A stretch of 64,000 nucleotides of DNA, taken from positions 1 through 64,000 of the forward strand of contig DAHUXD010000064.1 of NCBI GenBank assembly GCA_027307335.1. Direction: 5' to 3'. The position numbers and the translations under genes were made by a program. Below are positions 50,062 to 58,651 of the stretch, piece after piece (the stretch's first letter is position 1; each line of letters opens with the position of its first letter). The notes under the pieces are model-generated. The model saw nothing but the letters and a program-made list of their open reading frames with translations. It had not been told where the DNA came from and ran no database searches. Source of the stretch: Acidobacteriota bacterium. Its GTDB lineage: Bacteria; Acidobacteriota; Thermoanaerobaculia; UBA5066; Gp7-AA6.

Positions 50062-50841
50062 ATGTCAGGCGAGGATCCAGACCCTTCAGCGCCTCACGAC
50101 GAGCCTGCGGGTCGCACGGTAAAGTTCTTGGGCATCGAGTTCCCTGCACCGTCCTGGGTCGGCTACTGCTTAGGCGGACTCGTCATCGTGGGCTTCGGGG
50201 CAGCTGTCTACCTTAAGGTGATCGTGCCCATCATAGAAGAGCAGGCGGGTCAGCTGCACCGCGTCTCCGAACTCAACGAATACCAGCGGCACCTAAGTGA
50301 GGTGTTGCTCCACAAGTCAACGGTGCTCGAAGGCCCTGAGCTTGGCGTTCTCACTGTTGGCTATTACGCTTCCGACGGCTGTCTCCTAATCACGGCGACT
50401 CCTCCCGGGAATCAAGGTTCATTGCATCACTTCATCCAAAAGGCCGCCTATGCGGGGCCACCACCAGGTCCTACCCTCGGAGGGCGATCAGCGGACAACA
50501 TCGGCACGTCGCCGGAGATTCGGCCTGGCGCGCGAAATTCGGCCCGAGAGTTCCGCGACGCAGCTCCACAGGCGACAAATGGGGCGCTTACTATCGCCAC
50601 CGTTCTCTTGGCCAACACAACCGCCGGTAGCTCCGGTCAGGGTTGTACCGGTCGTTGTACGAGCCCACACCCTGGCCCGTTCCGGTCGTGGAATGGCGAC
50701 AGAAATGGATGCTGGTTGGCGATCTGGCGCCAGTGGGCTGACGGCTGTACCCACTACCAGTGGTACAACACTTGCAACGGAGCCTGGGACTCGAATCCCG
50801 ACGGCTCACCTAAAGTCTGGTGGACCTGCTGTGTCCATTGA
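50062..50841 (+). CDS. Single-pass membrane protein with Cys/Trp-rich C-terminus
   Basis: A 259-residue protein; one membrane helix (GYCLGGLVIVGFGAAVYLKV, ~33-52) follows a short cytoplasmic tail. A coiled-coil-like stretch (EEQAGQLHRVSELNEYQRHL) comes next. The C-terminal ~70 residues are rich in Cys and Trp (CTGRC, GCWLAIWRQW, CTHYQWYNTCNG, VWWTCCVH), suggesting a disulphide-bonded extracytoplasmic domain. Unknown family. GAGG precedes the ATG by eight bases, and the stop overlaps the next gene. Confidence 0.65.
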   Translation: MSGEDPDPSAPHDEPAGRTVKFLGIEFPAPSWVGYCLGGLVIVGFGAAVYLKVIVPIIEEQAGQLHRVSELNEYQRHLSEVLLHKSTVLEGPELGVLTVGYYASDGCLLITATPPGNQGSLHHFIQKAAYAGPPPGPTLGGRSADNIGTSPEIRPGARNSAREFRDAAPQATNGALTIATVLLANTTAGSSGQGCTGRCTSPHPGPFRSWNGDRNGCWLAIWRQWADGCTHYQWYNTCNGAWDSNPDGSPKVWWTCCVH

Positions 50842-51892
50842 CGTCAGCCGCTTCCAGAAGCGGCCGAGGCAGCTCGATCATCGGCCGAACCAGCCCTCAG
50901 CCTCGCCGATCGAGCGCTTTGTAGTCCTCTTGGTGATGCTGCTGGCTCCTACTCTGGCTGTCTCTCAAACGGCGACGCCCTCAGCGCAGACACTCGCTGC
51001 ATCCTCGGCTTCGGCCGATCGCCCTGGCGATGACTGCATGAAGCGGTGGGAGGGCAGGCTCGGTGACCTTGTGTTGACAGACGACAAGTCGCAACTACGA
51101 CTTGACGCTTGCAACTCTAAGACACTCGTAACGGTCGTTGTCGGTGACCGGCCCCTCCGCGACTGGCTTGGGTCGAAGGATAGGAACCCGAACGACATCG
51201 TTCATCTTGAGTTCCGCGGCGCGGGAGACTCGATAACGCTTGACGCAGCAAAGGATGCCTCTGACGAAGGGTTCTCTGGCTGGACGCGGGCGATCGCGCT
51301 TGTCCTCGCCGAGCTCATGCTCCTCGCCCTGGTGAGGCTCTTTGTGGGACAGAGCACCGCCGCGCTGATCCTCGGAGAGGACAACCGATATAGCAAGTCA
51401 AAGTTTCAGATGGCCGTATGGTTCAGCGTCTTGATCGCAAGCTACGGTGCAACCGTGACTCTACGGCTGCTGTCGAAGCACCCGGTCGTGGTCGGCGGGG
51501 TCGATATCCCGCCCCATCTAGCCCTGCTGTCGGGGCTAAGCGCTTTCACGTTCGCTGCAGCCAAGGGAATAACCACAGCAAGCGATCAGAAGGCGAAGGT
51601 CGCGGCTGCCTCGGGAAAACCCCTGGGCCCGCCGAAGACGTACAACCCGGGACGCGCCTCATTCCCGTCGGATTTAGTCATGGATGACGATGGCCGGCCC
51701 GACCTCGGCGACTTCCAGATGATCGTTGTAACGCTGCTCGCAGTGATCGTCTATCTCGTGGCCGTTTACCGCTTCCTAGGAACGCTGCCGCTCGGCGCTC
51801 GCGTATCGCTTCCAGATGTGGACACGACGATTCTCGCAACCTTCGGACTGGGTCAGGGAGCCTACCTTGCCAAGAAGGCGGTAAGCCAATGA
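50831..51892 (+). CDS. Multi-pass membrane protein, hypothetical
   Basis: A 353-residue protein with an N-terminal signal/anchor (RFVVLLVMLLAPTLAVSQ), a ~100-residue extracytoplasmic domain containing two Cys, and four further membrane segments (AIALVLAELMLLALVRLF, MAVWFSVLIASYGATVTL, LALLSGLSAFTFAAAKGI, MIVVTLLAVIVYLVAVYR). GTG 50,831 is chosen because it overlaps the stop of the preceding gene by 11 bases; a longer frame reaching 50,450 is a shadow of that gene. No family recognised; perhaps partner of the 50,062 gene. Confidence 0.65.
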   Translation: MSIDVSRFQKRPRQLDHRPNQPSASPIERFVVLLVMLLAPTLAVSQTATPSAQTLAASSASADRPGDDCMKRWEGRLGDLVLTDDKSQLRLDACNSKTLVTVVVGDRPLRDWLGSKDRNPNDIVHLEFRGAGDSITLDAAKDASDEGFSGWTRAIALVLAELMLLALVRLFVGQSTAALILGEDNRYSKSKFQMAVWFSVLIASYGATVTLRLLSKHPVVVGGVDIPPHLALLSGLSAFTFAAAKGITTASDQKAKVAAASGKPLGPPKTYNPGRASFPSDLVMDDDGRPDLGDFQMIVVTLLAVIVYLVAVYRFLGTLPLGARVSLPDVDTTILATFGLGQGAYLAKKAVSQ

Positions 51893-51916
51893 AGGCGAAG
51901 CGCGGCGGAGGCACAC

Positions 51917-53338
51917 GTGGGTAAGGCTACGAAGGCGGCGGCAGGAGCAGCGAACCGGATCAGTCACGTCGTCGTTCTGATGCTCGAGAACCGGTCGTTC
52001 GATCACATGCTCGGGTCGCTTCAGAAGGAGCTGGGCCTCGACGGGGTTGACACCGACGCGCCGCCGCGGTCAAACCAAGCCGCAGGCGCCCCATATCAAC
52101 AGATTCCGGGAGCGCTTCGTGTCTTTCCCGACAACATGGACCCGAGGCACGAGTACCCGAACGTAAGGCAGCAAGTCAACGCTGGCGCGATGGATGGATT
52201 CGCGCAGGACTTTGCATCCAGCGTTCCTCACGCTCAGCCGCCCGACATCCAACAAGTGATGAGCTATTTCATGCCAGGCGACCTCCCTGCCCTTCACACC
52301 CTCGCACGGAACTTCACCGTGTGCGACCGCTGGTTCGCTTCCGTGCCCGGTCCCACCTGGGCGAATCGGTTCTTCGCCCACAGCGGCACCTCGCTCGGGC
52401 ACCTTGCGATGCCGGAGGGCCTCTTCAACCTTCACCTGCATTGGTATTCGCAGGACACCATTTATGACAGGCTCAACGACGCGAAGTGCGACTGGAAGAT
52501 CTACTACGGGGACGTTCCCCAGTCTCTTCTGCTCGTGCACCAGCTTGCGCCGGCGAACCTCGGTCGCTATCAGCGGCTCGCGCAGTTCTACGCCGACGCG
52601 GCCGGCGACGCGAATAGCTTTCCCACGTTTTCCTTCATAGAGCCCGAGTATTACTCGCCGGGACAGAGTGACGACCACCCGCCGCACGACGTTCTAAATG
52701 GCGATCACCTCATCGGGACCGTCTACAACGCCTTGCGGAGGAACGAGGCGCTTTTCCAAGAGACGCTTCTGGTGGTCGTCTGGGATGAGCACGGCGGCTT
52801 TTACGACCACGTGAAGCCAGCTCCCGCCGAGCCCCCCGACAACCGACCTGGCGAGTTCGACTTTGACTTCCGGACTTTGGGTGTCCGCGTCCCGGCGATC
52901 CTCGTCAGTCCCTGGACGGCCCGGAGGGTCTCGAGCGACGTATTCGATCACACAAGCGTTCTGCGCTTCGTTATTGAGGAAAACCACCTAGCGCCGCTTG
53001 GCAACCGTGTCGCGACGATGACGAGCGTCGGCGCAGCACTGCTCGCAGAGCCGCGACCTCTTTCTCAGTTACCTCCTTCGATTCCGGGCTTGAGCCCTCT
53101 TGAGACCACCCGTCCGACGAGCAGTCCCGACAGACTCAACGAGAACCAGCGAGGTCTCGCGGCCTACTCGCAGTACCTCGCGACCCAGACACCCGAGGAT
53201 CCCATCCGGGCGACCGAGCGGACAGCCGCCATGATGACGAGCGCTCGGGCGCAGATCGATACCTCCTACGACAACTTCGACCGATACCTCACTGCATTTC
53301 GGCCGACACAGGGAGTGAAGAATGGCAACTCCGGCTAA
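51917..53338 (+). CDS. Phospholipase C/AcpA-type phosphoesterase without signal peptide
   Basis: A 473-residue alkaline-phosphatase-superfamily phosphoesterase (bacterial phospholipase C/acid phosphatase group). The catalytic N-terminal motif is ENRSFDHMLG (residues 24-33). Other conserved sections: GPTWANRFFAHSGTS, FSFIEPEY, VWDEHGGFYDHV (metal ligands) and DHTSVLRFVIEE. GTG 51,917 with GGAGG a few bases upstream starts it. Secreted members normally have a Tat or Sec signal; this one has none, so it is retained in the cytosol or exported by a machine. The stop overlaps the next gene by 17 bases. Confidence 0.87.
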   Translation: MGKATKAAAGAANRISHVVVLMLENRSFDHMLGSLQKELGLDGVDTDAPPRSNQAAGAPYQQIPGALRVFPDNMDPRHEYPNVRQQVNAGAMDGFAQDFASSVPHAQPPDIQQVMSYFMPGDLPALHTLARNFTVCDRWFASVPGPTWANRFFAHSGTSLGHLAMPEGLFNLHLHWYSQDTIYDRLNDAKCDWKIYYGDVPQSLLLVHQLAPANLGRYQRLAQFYADAAGDANSFPTFSFIEPEYYSPGQSDDHPPHDVLNGDHLIGTVYNALRRNEALFQETLLVVVWDEHGGFYDHVKPAPAEPPDNRPGEFDFDFRTLGVRVPAILVSPWTARRVSSDVFDHTSVLRFVIEENHLAPLGNRVATMTSVGAALLAEPRPLSQLPPSIPGLSPLETTRPTSSPDRLNENQRGLAAYSQYLATQTPEDPIRATERTAAMMTSARAQIDTSYDNFDRYLTAFRPTQGVKNGNSG

Positions 53339-54017
53339 GCTCTCAGAGTTCCTCGACCAGTCAGTCGCGCAGGCGGGCGACGCGAGCCTGTTCCAGGGAG
53401 CCATCGTGTTCGTCGCCCTCAACCGGATGCTCGACCGGGTCATCCAGCAGGCCCTCGCCCTCGATGACTACCACCGCGGAAGCCCGAGCCCCTGGTCGCA
53501 CTGCTTCTTGCTCGCCGAGCCCTATCACGGACCGGCCACCGCGCTTATCGAGTGCAGTGTCCGCACGAAAGACAACCGGGTTATTTGGGACGAAGACCAC
53601 GTTGACCCTATTAAGGTTCTGAGCGGCGAGGACGTGAAGAGCGGCCGCTGTCAGGGGCAGATCGCTGACTACGACGACCCGCGCGTCACCCGATGGGGCG
53701 TGAAGTGGCTGGACAATCTCCTGCCTTCGCAGCGACAGGAGATCGCGGTCGATGCCCTCGATCCGAAGTGGGCGCCCTACCGCTACGACTTTCCCGGTCT
53801 CTTGCGCGATCTTATTCGCCTCATATCGGGCGGCGCGATCGACCTCCCCGCCGGGAAGAACCTGCTGTTCTGCAGCGCCTTCGGTCAATCCGTGTACACC
53901 GATGTCCTGGCCGACCACGGGCACTTTGCACCGGGAATCACGGACGCCGGTACATCACCTGATGACCTTTGGTACTCGGATCTTGGCTCCCGGATTGGAC
54001 CAATGCCCGCGTCCTAG
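53322..54017 (+). CDS. Permuted papain-like (YiiX/NlpC-type) protein
   Basis: A 231-residue protein. A His early in the chain (SPWSHCFLL, His60) precedes a beta-strand with Glu (ALIECSV), and a Cys late in the chain (LLFCSAFGQSVYTDVLA, Cys184) sits at a helix start. That order (His, then Cys) is the circular permutation typical of YiiX/YebB-like NlpC/P60 relatives, which are amidases or thiol esterases. The assignment is by motif arrangement only. The ATG at 53,322 has GGGAG upstream and overlaps the phospholipase gene, so the two are co-produced. Confidence 0.6.
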   Translation: MATPAKLSEFLDQSVAQAGDASLFQGAIVFVALNRMLDRVIQQALALDDYHRGSPSPWSHCFLLAEPYHGPATALIECSVRTKDNRVIWDEDHVDPIKVLSGEDVKSGRCQGQIADYDDPRVTRWGVKWLDNLLPSQRQEIAVDALDPKWAPYRYDFPGLLRDLIRLISGGAIDLPAGKNLLFCSAFGQSVYTDVLADHGHFAPGITDAGTSPDDLWYSDLGSRIGPMPAS

Positions 54018-54227
54018 GTGCCTATCGCAGGCCAGAGTCAATGCATCAGTTTGGTCAAATGCGCATGTCTCACGGCCCGTCATTGACCGTGGTGTCGCTC
54101 CCAGTCACCAACCACGCCACCATCGACCGACAGCCAGACCAAAGACAACTTCGAACGCTTTCTAGAACATCGCGGTGCCGCGCGCGCTACGTACGCGCTG
54201 ACGACACCGCGAGAGGTGTGATGAGCC

Positions 54228-55193
54228 ATGAGATCCGGCTACCAAGGCAGCGTTGTCGCAGCGGGAGTCGAGGAGCCGCCGATAGCCGGAAATCGCCGGC
54301 TCAGGCCGTCTACACGCCGCTGGCTCTCCCCGTGGTCAACCGCGTCGCGCTGGCAGCAGGGCTTCGTACTCCTGCTCTCGGCATTCGTCGCGGCACGCTG
54401 CGGAACTACTGCGACCGGTTATCCTGCCCAGTCAGGCTACACCGCCGCAGACCTTCACGCGCTCGATCAATACTTCGCGCCGGACGTCCTTGCCACTTAC
54501 CACACCAAGGATTCGAGCCCAGACGAGCAGCGTCAATACCGGGACGTTGTCATCAACTCGCGGATCAGGGCCATTGACCTACGCTACACGGCCTTCGAGC
54601 AAGCCCTCACACGGGACATGGCCGCCATCAACGTGGGGACTGATTGGGCCGTCATCGGTCTCAGTGCAGCAGGAGCTATCGTTGGAAGCGCCACCACGAA
54701 GAGCATCCTTGCAGCTATCTCGGGAGGCCTCACAGGCGCAAAGGGCTCGATTGACAAGAATGTCTTCTATAACAAGACGCTCCCTGTTCTCTTCACACAG
54801 ATGGATGCGCTGCGCCGGACCGCGCTCGTAACCATTCGAACCGGAATGCAAGCCTCAACGACCGAATACCCTCTCGAGCAGGCGCTTCTCGATGTCGCTG
54901 ACTACTACAACGCCGGCACGATCCCGCGGGCTCTCACCGGTATCACAGCGGCAGCTGGGGCGCAAAGCAGCGAGAAGACACAACAGCTGGAAGACATCTA
55001 CAAGAGCGACGCGGCGACTAGCCAACTGCGCGCGTTCTGGAAGCCTGATGGACACACCAAGGACCCGGACAATGACAAGACGCTGCGCGACTGGCTTAAG
55101 AGTCACGGGCTCGACATTTCGATTACGTTCTTCTTGCACGCCCAGCAGTATAGCGACCAGCGACGGCAGGCCGCGGCGGAGCTGATCAAGTGA
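54228..55193 (+). CDS. Putative lipoprotein, hypothetical
   Basis: A 321-residue protein. After an unusually long Arg-rich N-region the hydrophobic stretch FVLLLSAFVAARCGTT gives a lipobox-like AARC, so Cys at ~59 is a lipidation candidate. A true start nearer the helix is possible but none with a good ribosome site was found. The mature chain is helical with a Gly/Ala hydrophobic hairpin (VIGLSAAGAIVGSATTKSIL). No family recognised. It lies ~210 bases after the papain-like gene in the same direction. Confidence 0.6.
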   Translation: MRSGYQGSVVAAGVEEPPIAGNRRLRPSTRRWLSPWSTASRWQQGFVLLLSAFVAARCGTTATGYPAQSGYTAADLHALDQYFAPDVLATYHTKDSSPDEQRQYRDVVINSRIRAIDLRYTAFEQALTRDMAAINVGTDWAVIGLSAAGAIVGSATTKSILAAISGGLTGAKGSIDKNVFYNKTLPVLFTQMDALRRTALVTIRTGMQASTTEYPLEQALLDVADYYNAGTIPRALTGITAAAGAQSSEKTQQLEDIYKSDAATSQLRAFWKPDGHTKDPDNDKTLRDWLKSHGLDISITFFLHAQQYSDQRRQAAAELIK

Positions 55194-55216
55194 CAGACAC
55201 TAGCGCAAGGCTCGAT

Positions 55217-55233
55217 GGGAGACGACGCCAAGG
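55217..55233 (+). repeat. 17-base direct repeat, copy 1
   Basis: GGGAGACGACGCCAAGG occurs here, 11 bases before the 73-residue protein start, and again at 56,138-56,154. Both copies lie in gaps just upstream of cargo genes and both are preceded by CAAGGC. Confidence 0.6.
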
Positions 55234-55243
55234 AGTAGCGTGA

Positions 55244-55465
55244 ATGCCGCGAACTGAGACACTTCGAAACGTTCCCGACGCGGACCTGGACGAAGTTGTT
55301 GCCGACTTCAAGAGTGAAGGAGCCAGTGTCACGACCGACCGCCAGCCGAACGGCCAGTGGACCGTTACTGCTACGTTTCCGGATGGAGCCCAGGCAGGGC
55401 CGAGTACACGCGCAGCGCCCAAGCCAGCGCGTGGTGGTGGGCGTGCCAGGAAGCCGCAGCCATGA
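55244..55465 (+). CDS. Small basic-tailed protein, hypothetical
   Basis: A 73-residue protein: an alpha/beta start (TLRNVPDADLDEVVADFKSE, then GQWTVTATFPDG) followed by a Pro/Arg/Lys tail (PARGGGRARKPQP). AAGGAG lies 8 bases before ATG 55,244. Similar 60-70 residue proteins exist widely as hypotheticals; no function is assigned. Confidence 0.6.
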   Translation: MPRTETLRNVPDADLDEVVADFKSEGASVTTDRQPNGQWTVTATFPDGAQAGPSTRAAPKPARGGGRARKPQP

Positions 55466-55594
55466 GCGGAGCGGAGCGCGCCACGCTGCGTAGACGCGGT
55501 CGGCTAGCCGCGATAGGGGCCTCAGAGCAACGGAGACGTTCCACGCAATACCCCACAGATTCGGGCGCACCATGGTGAAGCGATGGAGGGATGC

Positions 55595-56059
55595 ATGGCA
55601 GGCGACGTAGATGAATTGATCGGCCGGGTGAAGGGGCTCAAGTCAGATGAACTCGAAACCTTCTCAACGAGCCTTCCGCAGTCTCTCGACCCCTCCAGCC
55701 TGGCGCTATTCGTCAATAAGGGAATGCTTCCCGCGTTTGACGAGTTGCCACCCGCGGAAAAGAGTAAGGCGCTGGCTGGCGCTGTCTCGTCTCAAACTCC
55801 GGAGGAGAGACAGCGGCTCCTCCGTGAGATCGCTGGAATGCCTCCGCCAACGCCTCGGGCCAGGGACCGCTTGTGGCTGATCGTCGTCATCGCATTCGCG
55901 CTCGTTCTCGTTGGGAGCTTCCTTACACTGTCGGCTGCTGTGTTTGCGATCGGCGGCAAGGCAAGCCCTGAGCTAATCCTCACGATGTTCACGAGCGTTG
56001 TAGGATTTCTCGCGGGCCTCTTCGTACCGAGCCCGGTCGGCCGAGACGAGAAGGACTAG
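55595..56059 (+). CDS. Two-helix membrane protein, hypothetical
   Basis: A 154-residue protein. A helical N-terminal region (VDELIGRVKGLKSDELETFS) is followed by two membrane segments (LWLIVVIAFALVLVGSFLTL and ILTMFTSVVGFLAGLFVPS). ATG 55,595 is chosen because GGAGG lies five bases before it; ATG 55,583 is in frame but has no site. No known family. Confidence 0.6.
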   Translation: MAGDVDELIGRVKGLKSDELETFSTSLPQSLDPSSLALFVNKGMLPAFDELPPAEKSKALAGAVSSQTPEERQRLLREIAGMPPPTPRARDRLWLIVVIAFALVLVGSFLTLSAAVFAIGGKASPELILTMFTSVVGFLAGLFVPSPVGRDEKD

Positions 56060-56137
56060 AACAGCCATGCTCGGCAAAGACCTTTTGCTACTCCGACCGA
56101 ACAGTCTCCGGCAGAGTTTGGCAAGGCCTTTCAGGCG

Positions 56138-56154
56138 GGGAGACGACGCCAAGG
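56138..56154 (+). repeat. 17-base direct repeat, copy 2
   Basis: Second copy of GGGAGACGACGCCAAGG, in the 217-base gap upstream of the 225-residue gene. The rest of the gap holds a 6-bp stem, GGAGGC-AGGCGGA-GCCTCC (about 56,171-56,189), and nothing else recognisable. Confidence 0.6.
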
Positions 56155-56276
56155 GTGTGCTTCCTGCTACCTGCTAGAAAGGAGGCAGGCGGAGCCTCCG
56201 CTCAGACCGCGACGGGCCTGGCGACCCTCCGCGCCGAGACGACCGCCGGAGTCCTTACCCACGAGGATGCCCGGCG

Positions 56277-56954
56277 GTGAACGGGCTCTCGAGCATGTGT
56301 GCTTTCGTCACGTCGCCGCTTGCCAGGGCTAGCCTTCCGCCCGAAAGCGGAGCTGTCCCCTTCTCTGAAGGTCCGTGGCAGGTCGGCACGTCGATTGTAG
56401 CAATCATCGGCGGCTTGATAGCTGCATTCAAGGCGGTTCAGGAAATGGGTCTCGCGCGGCGGCAGCGGGAACGCGAATTCGCCTGGAACCAAGCGAAGGA
56501 ATGCGCTGCTCTTTTGAGTCAACTCGACTCGAGCGCTGCCAGCTCTGCGCTGCTCATGCTGGATTGGTCCAATCGTGCCTACACCCTCGCTTCAGGCGAC
56601 GTCGTTCTGATCAACGCCGAGCAAGTTCACCGAGCGTTGCGAACTACAGCACTCAACCTTACAGCCACCGAGGGTTTCATTCGCGATCGTTTTGACGCTC
56701 TCTTCGGACTCTTCGAACGCGTCGAGCGAGCGATTCAAGTCGGCTTGGTGCGAGAGGAGGACCTACTGTCCTCTCTTGGGTACTACATTAAGAAGATGGC
56801 CGAGGCGCAAGACACATTTGAGAACTTCATGGCGACCTACGGTTATCGACAGGCTCTTCAATTCGCAGCTCGCCTTCCCGCTTGGCGATTCAACGAGACA
56901 GTAAGGAGACAAAAGTATGAAAAAGGAGCCGAGACAAGTCAAGCCGAAGGCTAG
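56277..56954 (+). CDS. Membrane-anchored helical protein, hypothetical
   Basis: A 225-residue protein with one membrane segment (WQVGTSIVAIIGGLIAAFKA, ~35-55) then a long helical cytoplasmic domain (LARRQREREFAWNQAKECAA, GYYIKKMAEAQDTFENFMAT). GTG 56,277 is the outer start; ATG 56,295 would remove six residues. No family; resembles DUF4760-like single-pass helical proteins only in outline. Its 3' end overlaps the 51-residue gene. Confidence 0.6.
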   Translation: MNGLSSMCAFVTSPLARASLPPESGAVPFSEGPWQVGTSIVAIIGGLIAAFKAVQEMGLARRQREREFAWNQAKECAALLSQLDSSAASSALLMLDWSNRAYTLASGDVVLINAEQVHRALRTTALNLTATEGFIRDRFDALFGLFERVERAIQVGLVREEDLLSSLGYYIKKMAEAQDTFENFMATYGYRQALQFAARLPAWRFNETVRRQKYEKGAETSQAEG

Positions 56955-57072
56955 TGCCAAGAAGTCACGCCCTCGACGCGTCCGACCGATCGTGGATAAG
57001 AGGCGGGGGATTATCACTCTGCCGTCCGGAAAGACGAAAGCGCTGTGGAAAGAGGAAGAGCCCCCGGAATAG
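56917..57072 (+). CDS. 51-residue very basic small protein overlapping the gene before
   Basis: This frame has a strong ribosome site (AAGGAG, eight bases upstream) and encodes MKKEPRQVKPKASAKKSRPR and later GIITLPSGKTKALWKEEEPP. It overlaps the last 38 bases of the preceding gene in another frame. The basic body with an acidic tail suggests a nucleic-acid or protein-binding peptide. It is too short for ordinary gene callers. Confidence 0.6.
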   Translation: MKKEPRQVKPKASAKKSRPRRVRPIVDKRRGIITLPSGKTKALWKEEEPPE

Positions 57073-57164
57073 GTGTTGACCGGCCTTGTCAACGCTGGCA
57101 GTGAGGGTCTTCCCGCGGTACCCATCAGTAGGCCGACCAAAGCGGTATGTAAGGAGAACATGGC

Positions 57165-57770
57165 GTGGAAGCCGTACTGAAAACCCTAAAGGATGCACCG
57201 GTTGCAAACGTTCTCTTGCTTCTCGGGTTTCTACTGCTGCTCGCGGCCGCCAGTGGCCGCGCCATCGTCATCACGGCACGGCTCGATCCGTCTGGAAGAC
57301 GCCTGAGCGGCTGGGCAGGCGCAGTCGCTATGCTCTTCGGCGCCTACATCGGCTATCGAATCAGTAACACAACCATCAAAGGCTCGTCTCAGCCCCCACA
57401 CGAAACCGTGGTCCGGCCCACTTCCAGCGATACGCGGCCGACGACGTTGGCGGGCAGCCCCACGCCCACACCCGTCTCGGCTCCCACGACCGTTGACTCT
57501 CCCGAGACATACGTTGACTGGAATTGCGAAGAGCCTAAGACCGCAGGACTCGAGTACCAACTGCCGGTCGGTGCCCACTTTCTGACGGCGAGCGTTCAGA
57601 TCCGAGAAGTCGACAAGGCCAAGGCCTACTCACTTTCGCCGGTCACTTATGATGAAGCATCACGCACGGCACGTGCCTCTGCCACGTTCGTCGGCTTGGA
57701 CAAATTCCTATTCAACTGTGCAGGCGGCGGTCACGCGCGAATCTTCTTGCGAGTCTCCTACGTTCCCTGA
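57165..57770 (+). CDS. Two-helix membrane protein with extracytoplasmic domain, hypothetical
   Basis: A 201-residue protein; two membrane segments (VANVLLLLGFLLLLAAASGR and LSGWAGAVAMLFGAYIGYRI), a Thr/Pro linker, and a ~90-residue beta domain with two Cys (DWNCEEPKTAGLEYQLPVG; LFNCAGGGHARIFLRVSYVP). GTG 57,165 follows AAGGAG by nine bases. No known family. Last of the closely packed plus-strand run. Confidence 0.6.
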   Translation: MEAVLKTLKDAPVANVLLLLGFLLLLAAASGRAIVITARLDPSGRRLSGWAGAVAMLFGAYIGYRISNTTIKGSSQPPHETVVRPTSSDTRPTTLAGSPTPTPVSAPTTVDSPETYVDWNCEEPKTAGLEYQLPVGAHFLTASVQIREVDKAKAYSLSPVTYDEASRTARASATFVGLDKFLFNCAGGGHARIFLRVSYVP

Positions 57771-58005
57771 CATATGCGTCCGCCAGCCCCAGAGGGTGAG
57801 CGCACCCGATTTCCGAGGCGACAGCGCGTCGACGGCATAGGCTCAGTGACGGCCCCACGGGTACTTTCTTCCTATCCTAGCCTCATCCCCTGAGTTCGCC
57901 GTAGCATTCCGCGATCTCAATAGCGTTTCGCGGCCTGGCCTGCACAGGTAACGAACTCCACGCTTGGGTTATGATCGGGTTAGTTCCTAGTAGGTAGGCG
58001 GTCAG
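57771..58005. other. Intergenic, 235 bases
   Basis: No gene seen. TTATGAT at about 57,968-57,974 could be a -10 box for the next gene but lacks a good -35. The stretch AGTAGGTAGGCGG just before ATG 58,006 shares AGGTAGGCG with the operator at 59,006. Confidence 0.35.
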
Positions 58006-58569
58006 ATGCTTCTCAAGCGAACAACAGAGCATGTTCTGGTCACGGCGCTGCTAGTCATCAGCTGGGTGTTGCTCGACAAGTTTGGACACCGGCCGCCGGG
58101 TCGCTCCCAGGCCTTGCTTGAGGCTGGATACTACCTAGTAGTCGTCGAGTATTTCCTAGAAAGGCTCAGGGGCGTTCTGCGAGTTCTCCAGTCCAAGGAA
58201 CTTCGCCCCGTCGTTAAGGCACTCGTGCTACTCGTACTGATAGGTCTCGGGATGCTTCTCTTCGCGTTTGGCTTTCTCTTTGCGCTGTTTGCCTTTGCCG
58301 TGCTCCTTCTGTGGCGCTCGATCAAGTCACCGTCGAAGTGGTTCAACTGGCTGGCGGCACTCGTTCTTGCGGCCCCGGTTATTGTGGGCCGAAGCACCGG
58401 CCGCGTACGGCTCGAGCTTCCATTCCTCGACGTGTACACTCGAGAATCTAAGGCGATATGGATGCTTGTGCCACCGCTCACGACGGCTGGGGTGGTTTTG
58501 GCATGCGCGTCACTTCTCGCTGTAATGGCGCAGCGCGCGGGTACACATGCGGCGGCGGAAAACTCCTAG
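58006..58569 (+). CDS. Polytopic membrane protein, hypothetical
   Basis: A 187-residue protein with four to five hydrophobic segments (VLVTALLVISWVLLDKFG, ALVLLVLIGLGMLLFAFGFL, FNWLAALVLAAPVIVGRS, LVPPLTTAGVVLACASLLAV). No family recognised and no strong ribosome site. It ends 16 bases before a stem-loop terminator. Confidence 0.6.
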   Translation: MLLKRTTEHVLVTALLVISWVLLDKFGHRPPGRSQALLEAGYYLVVVEYFLERLRGVLRVLQSKELRPVVKALVLLVLIGLGMLLFAFGFLFALFAFAVLLLWRSIKSPSKWFNWLAALVLAAPVIVGRSTGRVRLELPFLDVYTRESKAIWMLVPPLTTAGVVLACASLLAVMAQRAGTHAAAENS

Positions 58570-58585
58570 GAACTCGGCAAAGGAA

Positions 58586-58607
58586 AACCCACCCGGTCGG
58601 GTGGGTT
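58586..58607 (+). terminator. Stem-loop terminator after the cargo run
   Basis: AACCCACCC-GGTC-GGGTGGGTT is a perfect 9-bp stem with a tetraloop. TTTTT follows ten bases later rather than directly, so termination may be partial. It separates the plus-strand run from the convergent minus-strand module. Confidence 0.65.
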
Positions 58608-58651
58608 GAGGGTGACTTTTTGGCCAGGGACAGCGGACGGGTCGTTCTCGG

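Noticed and set aside
50450-50830. N-terminal extension of the 353-residue membrane protein
   Set aside because: It overlaps the 259-residue gene in another frame and is Arg/Ser-rich; GTG 50,831 overlaps the preceding stop and fits the signal peptide.
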